Source of the DNA: Hygrophila difformis
Lineage: Eukaryota; Streptophyta; Magnoliopsida; Lamiales; Acanthaceae
Reading direction: 5' to 3'
Length of the DNA stretch: 64,000 nucleotides
Assembly (NCBI GenBank): GCA_030278955.1
Contig: JAOANR010000002.1
Location: 5,693,982-5,757,981 of the forward strand
A program made the translations under genes and the position numbers. This document shows positions 56,591-64,000 of this stretch, in pieces (position 1 is the stretch's first letter; each line of letters opens with the position of its first letter). The notes under the pieces are model-generated. The model worked only from the letters and a program-made list of their open reading frames with translations, searched no databases and was not told the origin of the DNA.

Positions 56591-57074
56591 CTCCCTCCAT
56601 CCCGCGAAATGTGACTCTTATTCCTTTTTGAGCTGTTCCACGAAATTTGACACATTTTCTTTTTTAGATAAATTAAATTAATATAAATATGATTACAATC
56701 TTAATAGTTTTCAAAATCTCATTAAAAGTAATTACTTTAACTATTTTGCACAACTCCCAGTACACTTTTATTTTTTTTAAACAAATCTCTTACATTTCTT
56801 TAATTCTTCATATTTCAAAATGGGTACAAACAAAAGTTATATTAAATATATGTTCTAAACACTATATGCTGAGACGATTCTAACAAGACCACACTTGAAT
56901 ATTTTTTTCTAATTAAATCATTAGCATAATATTAAGTCAAAGTTAAACAATAAACATAGTGAAAATTCATTAAAATTTTAAACACAAATACCCACAACAC
57001 TTTAATCACTAAACCCCACTACATAAATTAACGTGTCCAAAAGAAACGTGTCACATTTCGCGGGACGGAGGGAG
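56591..57074. mobile_element. Stowaway-like MITE, distinct 484-bp family
   Basis: Terminal inverted repeats of 25 bp with one mismatch. The left starts CTCCCTCCATCCCGCG and continues AAATGTGAC; the right is the complement, ending GCGGGACGGAGGGAG. It is flanked by TA. The interior is AT-rich without coding potential. Confidence 0.85.
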
Positions 57075-57079
57075 TACTA

Positions 57080-60000
57080 CAGGGGTGATTAATGAGTAGT
57101 GCCTACTCGTACTCGACTCGGGACTCGGCTCGGAAAAAAACTCGACTATCGCTACTCGACTCAAGCCCGAGCTCGAGCTCGTATCAAGTCAAGCTCGGCT
57201 TGATAACATCCCTGATACACATTTTAATTAATCTTCATCTCATACTTTCCCTCACAGTCCACTCTATTTTCTACTAGAAAATATGTCAGTTATTTAAAAT
57301 ATGTAAACGAGAAAAATAGTCATTCTAAAAACTTAAAATATATTTTTAAAAAACTTTCGTTCTATCATAATTGTACGATAACCAACACAATATTCAAGTA
57401 TCAAATTGAATTATGTCCTTCAGGCTATGGTTAAAACTCCAAAATCAAATATTGAGAAAAAATAAAACAAAATTCAAATTTAAGCTACAGACTCAAGTTC
57501 GAGCTTAGTAAAAAAGGGGGGCGGATATGTGCACGCAAGTTACGTTCGGGGCACCCACTATTGTTGAGAAAAAACTCAAAATACCCTTAATGAGTAATGA
57601 GTGTTGTAAGTATGTTGATCACACCATTTGAATTGGTTGGAGGCACACACTATACAATTCACAAAACCTTAATGTTGAAGGCACCAAAGTAGAATGTTGG
57701 AAGCACCCACCATTTCTTCTTCATCTTCTTTAATCTAATTTCCTAACTCCATTAGAATACTAGTTTGAGAAAGATAACTTGTAGATAGGTTCCATCCAGC
57801 ACCCGAAATGGAAAAGAAGATGGCCGAAGACGATTCCCAAACAATTGTGCTGAAAAATGTTAGATTTTCAGTTCATTTAAGTAGTTTAGCATTCAAAGTC
57901 GAATTTTCATGGTTTGCTGCTGGTCTGAATACGTTCGGCCACTAGTGGCCGTGCGTAACATGAATTTTCGGCCACCAGTGGCCGAAAATTATGATTGAAA
58001 ACAACCAACGGTGGCCGAAAAAGTTATAATCCATTTTTGAACAATGTACAACAAACGGCCAAATGTGACCGATTTCACTATAAGGAATTTGGCCAGTGGT
58101 GACCGATTTGGACATTAATTTTCAACTAGTAGTGGCCATTTTTTGTATCAGCTTGTATTAAAACATTCCATTTTTTTTTATCTTGTATTTAGGAGAATCA
58201 CATGCTATTAAGCAAAGAAAGTATTGCACCTCAAGTTAGTGAACTTAGCGTTGATGTCATCTCCACCGATAATATCATGAATGAATGGTTTGAGAATAGG
58301 GATACATTGCTACAGTAGGTACGTACGGTCGCCATTGCAGACCAAATGATTGTGGTTGTGGAGCGATCGGATAAAGGTTGCGAAAGTAAGAGGGGTGAGT
58401 GTTTATAGGATACGAACGAGACGGATAGTATCGGCACATAATGAAAAAATCAATAGATTTGATCCAATTCACCTGCCAATCCCACACTTTCAATCAAAAT
58501 TATATTTCGATATCATGCAATAATTAACCCATATAATTAAAACGAAATGAACTACATCTCATTTCGACAGCATATCATGTCCCAGCAACACAACAATGTA
58601 AATCAAATCCATATCTTACAACTAAAAATATAGGAATAAATCTACTAAATGAAAGCAATAACAACTCATGTACAGCAACATATAACAATATCTAACTCCT
58701 CCACCCCAGTGGGGAATGGCTCGGGCCTATGCTCGACGATGGGTCCTCGCCTGCTAGTGGACGGGTCCGCACCTTCATCGTCTCCTAGCATGATGTAAGG
58801 ATGCTCCATCGCTGCACCCAACTACTCAAATGTGAGGTCCTAATCATGCATTCTCCACCTCTCTATATAAAGGTACATGTACCCACTGTCGAACGCCAGT
58901 CATCTAAGAAGAAATAGAAAATAAAATGAGTACACATTCGATATACAACATAAATACAAAATAGGGAAACAAATACAATCCAAATCGGGCAAGATATGGG
59001 TAAATAGAGCATACTGATGGGCATTTCTGTTAGCACCCGAAGAAGGGCCTTTCGGCCACTACTGAATGACAGCGAACAAAGCCAATCGGCCAGCCTTGGC
59101 CGATGATCATTCAAACACAACAACCACCACTGTTTGTTTGCTGTTAGGCCACCGACCTCAAAATGCATCCCAACACATCTAAATCTATGCAAATCTACTA
59201 CTAATCCATGACATATTTTAGCATTAAAAAACCACTAAAAATTTTCCAATACATGAAGTGATAATTGAATGTACTACTCAAACCATAGAACAACACTTAA
59301 GCACATGATACTTTGAAAAATTATGGACACAATACACAAATGGCTGAAACAACCATTGGTGGTTGGTAAATGGAGATCCTTTCAGCCAGCACCGGCTGAA
59401 AGCCCTTAAAAGCAAACGGCCAGTGGTGGCCGTTTGTAGTACACCACTGCAACCTTCCCCTCTAGCTCCGACCACCACTCGCAACACCATAGACGCTCAA
59501 TTTTTGCACAATGTTGACTCCAACAAAATGCCCAATAACTTCATAAATGATTTTACAATTTTATACTTCAAATCTAACATAAAAAAATTTAATACCAACA
59601 TAAACCCTAGATTATAATGTAAAAATAAGTGCTTTACCTCCTGGAAGACTGCACCATACTCCACCTTGTGCTGCGCCTCCATTGCCGCATCGCATGGGAC
59701 CTACTTTGGACATCTTCAAGTTAGTGGTGGATTATACTTTAAAGCTGCGTGCGGGGTTTGGGTGCCTGTTTTCTTCTTTCTCCAATTCTTCTTTTGTGAA
59801 TTGGTGGCAAGTGAGTTGCTTTTAGTGTGGGTGCCCTTAACTCATTGGTTGTGCACTCAACATAATATATTTTTTTATTCATTTAAGGGTAAAATTGAAA
59901 TATTTTTACTGAGTGCCGTAACATACCTATGTTTTTGACATTTTAGAGGTGAGTGCCTTCAAGAATGGGTTTTTTTGGTGTTTTGTGTGTGCATATAACC

Positions 60001-60185
60001 GCACTCAAAAAAAAAAAAAAACTCGTGAACTACTCGAGCTCAAACTCGATGATACTCAGCTCGAACTCGAACTCGATGATACTCGAGCTCGAGCTCGAAC
60101 TCGAATATGTTTTGTCAAGGTCAAGATCAAGCTTAAGTACTATGATACTCGAGCTCAACTCGAAATCACCTCACTACTACTCCTA
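57080..60185. mobile_element. Probable non-autonomous hAT-like element with TCGAGCTCG subterminal repeats
   Basis: The left end starts CAGGGGTG, a common plant hAT terminus, and is followed by CTCGACTCGG and GAGCTCGAGCTCG repeats (57105-57205). The right end (60022-60165) is rich in the same CTCGAGCTCGAACTCG words. The exact right terminus is degraded: no clear CACCCCTG is seen. The interior has no transposase. It contains hairpins of the GGCCACTAGTGGCC type. It may also contain a nested element bounded by GCGGATATGTGCACGC (57532) and its imperfect complement near 60000. Confidence 0.5.
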
Positions 60186-60364
60186 CTACATTAACTATGG
60201 GACAAGAATTTCTGCCAAAAAAACTATCGTACAAGAATCCTCTGTGCTGGATAAAAACAAGCAACAGGCCCTCCCAATTTTATTTTGATAATTTTTAATG
60301 TTAAATAATAGTATTACGTAACTTTAAATTTTAATATAAACATTTATATTTTCAACATCAATTA

Positions 60365-60500
60365 AAAAGATAAAAAGAGTAAGGACTTTGCCAAGCGATA
60401 AAGTCAACATTTCGATGTTCGATTCCTTCTGGCCTTTTATCTCTCCCTTTTTACCATCATTTTCCTCGCGTAGATCTCAATAACACAAAAAAATTAACAG
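60365..60500 (+). mobile_element. Short SINE-like sequence
   Basis: The + strand has AAGGACTTTGCCAAGCGAT and, 25 bp later, GATGTTCGATTCC. These resemble pol III A and B boxes and share the GGACTT-GC-AAG start with the retroposon at 53695-54132. The 3' end is near CACAAAAAAATTAAC. No clean target duplication is visible. Confidence 0.4.
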
Positions 60501-61008
60501 GAGGGAGGTTCATTAATAATCCCAGTTGGTAAGATAACTGAAATTGGTGCGACAAACTGAGATATGACTTGTTGGTTAGGGCATTGTAATAATCTCAATT
60601 AAGAAATTTCCATAGCACGTCGTACTTTCTGTTGCTGGCCGCCTAACTACTTCAATTATACCACACATAGGACTACTTAGTTACGACATTGTAACAAACA
60701 TTTCAGTTGTTGACTCCAATTAACCAATTCAAATATTCAATTGCCCTTCTTCTTCTTCTTCTCCCCTATTATACCCACTTTATAGGAATTTAATGACATC
60801 CATTTTTAATATCCCCACCATACAAACATTATTATTATGAAGTAATAATAATAATGGTATATAGCTACTTGGACTTTACCTATTTTCCCCCTCTCTTTTC
60901 AAACTTCCATTGAAATCCACCATTGCCATTTCAACTGCCCCTTCAATGTTTCTCATTACATCTTTATTCAAATTCAAACTTTTTATTACCATCCTCACCA
61001 AGTTCCAA

Positions 61009-61063
<55 letters not shown>

Positions 61064-61260
61064 AGCATGGGGTGAGGGTGAAAAACAAGAAAAAGGATAA
61101 AGCAAAGAAAAACCATACAAATATGGATGAGCCTGGAGCTTCCCTGTCAGAAATGGCGAGCTAGCTCCAAAGAATGTATATTCGCCGGGGCCGGCGGCCC
61201 GGGCCCCCCTTCAAACTACTACTGTATTCTGTATTGCTGTATAGGGTATACAGTTCCATG
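60500..61260. other. Upstream region of the beta-galactosidase gene
   Basis: Intergenic, with an uninterrupted T-run at 61017-61056 followed by eight A, a TTC microsatellite near 60750 and an ATT/ATA run near 60830. No gene is seen. Confidence 0.6.
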
Positions 61261-61271
61261 GTTCCAACCTC

Positions 61272-61278
61272 TATAAAG
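61272..61278 (+). promoter_or_regulatory. TATA box of the beta-galactosidase gene
   Basis: TATAAAG at 61272 in CCTCTATAAAGAAGC lies about 170 bp before the ATG. A CT-rich leader with CACTCACTCACTTTTCTC follows at 61317, as expected for a plant 5' UTR. Confidence 0.65.
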
Positions 61279-61440
61279 AAGCAGGTTGGGGTTGGGGTTC
61301 AGCCATGTCTAGTACCACTCACTCACTTTTCTCTTCTCCACACATTTAATCAAACTTTCATTCCCAAAAGAAACATAACACATAATCACAGAGATACAAC
61401 AGATAGATAGATTCAGCCTGTGGTTTCTTCAATCTGGAAT

Positions 61441-63944
61441 ATGTTGAGAATCAAAGTACTGGTGATTGCTGTGGTGATGTCCATGGCCTGTTCTTCAGTT
61501 AGGGCCACTGTTTCATATGATGACAAGGGTTTCATCATCAATGGGAGGAAAAGGATTCTTATTTCTGGCTCCATTCACTATCCCAGAAGCACTCCTGAGG
61601 TAACACCACATGCCATGCATCACTTTGAAGTTTTAAGATTCAATTTTATTATTATTATTATTGTAATAGGCCATGCTTTATTGGAATTCATTTTTCTTGG
61701 GGTGCAGATGTGGCCTGATCTTATTCAGAAGGCTAAAGAGGGAGGTTTGGATGTTATCCAGACCTACGTGTTTTGGAATGGGCACGAGCCGTCTCCTGGA
61801 AAAGTAATGCCAAGTTGCAATATTCTTTTTTTTTTTATTTTTTGGCTTGGGCCATGGATGAAACTTATTAGAACTCATTGAATCAATCCCTTTTGCAGTT
61901 CAATTTTGAGGGGCGATATGATCTTGTAAAGTTCGTTAAACTCGTGCACCAAGCCGGCCTCTACGTTCATCTTCGCATTGGTCCATATGTCTGTGCAGAG
62001 TGGAATTTTGGGTAATAATAATGCAGCAATGGAGTATTTATTGTCCTCTAAATCTTCTGTAGAAAAATTGTGCAGTTTCCAATATTTGGATTGTTGAAAG
62101 GCATTGATTGATTGTTGAATGCTCTGTTTTGATCCTCTGTTTCTTGGATGCAGGGGATTCCCTGTTTGGCTAAAATATGTCCCTGGAATAGAATTCAGAA
62201 CAGACAATCAACCTTTCAAGGTTTGGCGCCAATTTTTTTTTTTTTCAGTCTTGTTAACTATACGATAAAAAATACTTTATCCCGTACGTGTCAATTTTTT
62301 TGGAATTTAATGCTGGCTCGTATTAAAGGTGGCGATGCAAAGATTCGTTGGATATATCATCAACTTGATGAAGTCACAAAGTTTGTTTGAACCTCAGGGA
62401 GGACCAATAATCATGTCTCAGGTAGAAAAAAGGTTTCTGTTTGACTGTTCCCTTTTCTTGTAATCCATCTTCTGCTAACCTAGATGTAATAATATTGCAT
62501 GAATTGGAAACATCAGATTGAAAACGAATATGGCCCGATAGAGTGGGAAATTGGTGCTCCTGGTAAGGCTTACACTGCATGGGCAGCCAAAATGGCCGTG
62601 GGGACAAACACTGGGGTCCCATGGATCATGTGCAAACAAGAAACTGCTCCTGATCCCATTGTGAGGAACTTTTCTACAAGCTTTCGAAAAATTTTCATAT
62701 GTTTCCAAGGCATGCTAATCAATTACAATTGTCTTACAGATCGATGCGTGCAATGGTTTCTACTGCGAAGGATTCCGCCCCAACAGGCCATGGAAACCCA
62801 AGATGTGGACTGAAGTATGGAGTGGCTGGTACGCAACTCAAATATACAAGCTAAATTAGTTTCCAATTGTTTTGTTTTGTTTTGTTTTTTTTTTTTTTGG
62901 ATTTGTTTACCTTAGTATCGTGCATGTTTAGTTGAATATATAGTATTATTCAGCAGTTTGAGTGTTCTGTATTACATAGTACCGATTCTTGACTGTGCTT
63001 TCTTGTCTAGGTTTACACAATACGGTGGACCGCCTCCTCACAGACCTGCAGAAGACTTGGCCTTTGCAGTGGCTAGGTTTGTCCAGAACAATGGTTCCTT
63101 CTTCAACTATTACATGGTATGCTTGCTTGCTTGCTTTCCTTTCATGCTCTTCAGACACGAAACTATCGTGCTTATCTAGTTTCTGTTTGTTGCAATAACA
63201 GTACCACGGAGGAACAAACTTTGGTCGAACTGCAGCTGGTCTGTTCATCGCCACCAGCTACGATTATGATGCTCCCATCGATGAATATGGTAATTAAGTG
63301 TGATATTGATGGTGCCAAGAACACAAAAATCTTGAATCTTTATATGCCTAGTTAATCTTTGATGTTTGGTGTTCAACAGGCCTTCTGAACCAGCCGAAAT
63401 GGGGGCACTTGAGGGATTTACACAGAGCGATCAAGCAATGCGAATCTACCCTTGTTTCATCGTATCCTAAGGTGACTTGGCCGGGCAGAAACCAAGAGGT
63501 TCATGAATTCACTACAAGGACCGGAGCTTGTGCTGCGTTCCTGGCCAACTATGACACGACGTACTCCACGAAGCTGACATATCGCAACGTGCAATACGAC
63601 TTGCCCCCATGGTCCATCAGCATCCTGCCCGACTGCAAGACTGAAGTTTACAACACTGCTCGAGTAAGGCCATCCGTTTCTTCAATGAAACAGTATACAA
63701 AGACTAGTGAGTGTTTTCTAACCATTTCGACATATATATATATATATATATGTATGATTTGGCTGCAGATTGGCTTCAGAAGCTCGCCCGCAAGAATGGT
63801 GCCCGTAGCCAGCGGATTCAGCTGGCAATCGTACAGCGAAGCGACTCCTTTTGCAGATGACAGCGACACGCTTGGAATGCAAGGCTTGTGGGAGCAGACA
63901 TACATCACGAGAGACTCCTCGGACTACTTATGGTACATGACAGA
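61441..63944 (+). CDS. BGAL: Beta-galactosidase, GH35 family (plant BGAL), 5' part, continues beyond the window
   Basis: Eleven exons are visible: 61441-61599, 61708-61803, 61899-62011, 62154-62220, 62329-62421, 62517-62660, 62740-62828, 63011-63116, 63202-63289, 63380-63663 and 63769-63944. All introns are GT-AG and the frame holds for 471 residues of an expected 800-850. The first ATG (61441) gives a secretory signal peptide (about 24 residues, ending near SSVRA), so the enzyme goes to the cell wall. The GH35 signature [14 protein letters not shown] spans the exon 5/6 junction, with the acid/base Glu at about 180. The nucleophile is Glu249 in WTEVWSGW. It removes terminal beta-galactosyl residues from wall polysaccharides. 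The text is closest to the BGAL1/2-type subgroup. It is the only intact host gene in the window. Confidence 0.95.
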
Positions 63945-64000
63945 GTAAGTTACATCCAACAGATTCGCACAATAATGTCTTGTGTCCTGAATAGACAGTT

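Larger units (their letters stand above)
56027..56601. repeat. 287-bp tandem duplication containing a MITE
   Basis: TATAGGTAGTRAAGTGTAAC starts both copies (56027 and 56314), and the following 287 bp, including the MITE and TTAAATTATACTCCCTC, are repeated with scattered differences. The first copy ends inside what looks like the first 7 bp of the third MITE. The duplication therefore probably followed insertion of that MITE. Confidence 0.8.

Noticed and set aside
59953..60288. Open stretch with repeated Leu-Glu/Ser-Asn residues
   Set aside because: It is produced by the CTCGAGCTCG-type DNA repeats; no protein family is likely.
60876..61164. Lys- or Phe-run coding stretches
   Set aside because: They are generated by the 40-nt T-run upstream of the beta-galactosidase promoter.
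61420..61440. Upstream extension of the beta-galactosidase start
   Set aside because: No ATG lies in it (the stretch begins GTG); the ATG at 61441 gives a clean signal peptide and is preferred.

Overview
The window is plant nuclear DNA, almost certainly from a eudicot. The evidence is intron-rich genes, a plant GH35 beta-galactosidase, plant telomere-type TTTAGGG repeats, and plant-specific transposon families (Tat and Tekay Ty3/gypsy, Ty1/copia, MULE, Helitron, Stowaway-like MITEs). I cannot name the species. Only one ordinary host gene is visible, at the right end. Nearly everything else is transposable-element sequence, much of it nested.

Layout. (1) 1-10315: the right part of a Tat-lineage Ty3/gypsy element, with gag-protease, RT with two RNase H domains, and integrase on the + strand. 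It also carries a four-exon antisense gene for a plant mobile domain (PMD) protein, then the 3' LTR from 9657. (2) 10316-13314: a Ty1/copia element on the - strand, broken inside RT where the Tat element inserted. It has no gag and retains its 5' LTR at 13039-13314. (3) 13315-15083: an LTR-like remnant. (4) 15085-15620: an AT-rich tandem repeat of about 207 bp. (5) 15866-23794: a complete Tekay/Del-type chromovirus with two 2105-bp LTRs, an ATTAT target duplication, PBS and PPT. Its LTRs are nearly identical but its coding region is ruined. (6) About 23800-31690: a MULE-like unit with two convergent genes, a six-exon DUF1985-like gene (+) and a MuDR-type transposase gene (-). The first intron of the DUF1985 gene is largely a telomere-motif minisatellite. 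(7) 33231-46183: a non-autonomous Helitron of about 13 kb on the - strand. It has a CTAG end, a terminal hairpin and an A/T insertion site. It carries exon-intron pieces of at least six unrelated host genes (MBD, RNI-like LRR, ATXR3/SDG2, LPAT, MOS14/transportin-SR, SKU5-similar). (8) 47800-52020: non-coding, retrotransposon-like sequence with two arrays of nested AATTCGGTCTA palindromes. (9) 53679-54148: a retroposon with a tRNA-like head and a 16-bp target duplication. (10) 56027-57076: MITEs and a 287-bp tandem duplication. (11) 57080-60185: a probable non-autonomous hAT-like element. (12) 61441 to the window end: a beta-galactosidase gene, 5' part only.

Two unrelated transposon classes here, the Tat retrotransposon and the MULE, each carry an intact spliced accessory gene of the PMD/DUF1985 kind next to replication genes that each have one nonsense codon. 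When I joined the exons by their splice sites, both accessory genes stayed in frame from ATG to stop (1008 and 650 codons). This suggests selection on the accessory proteins, or recent arrival. All family assignments come from motif recognition, without database searches.
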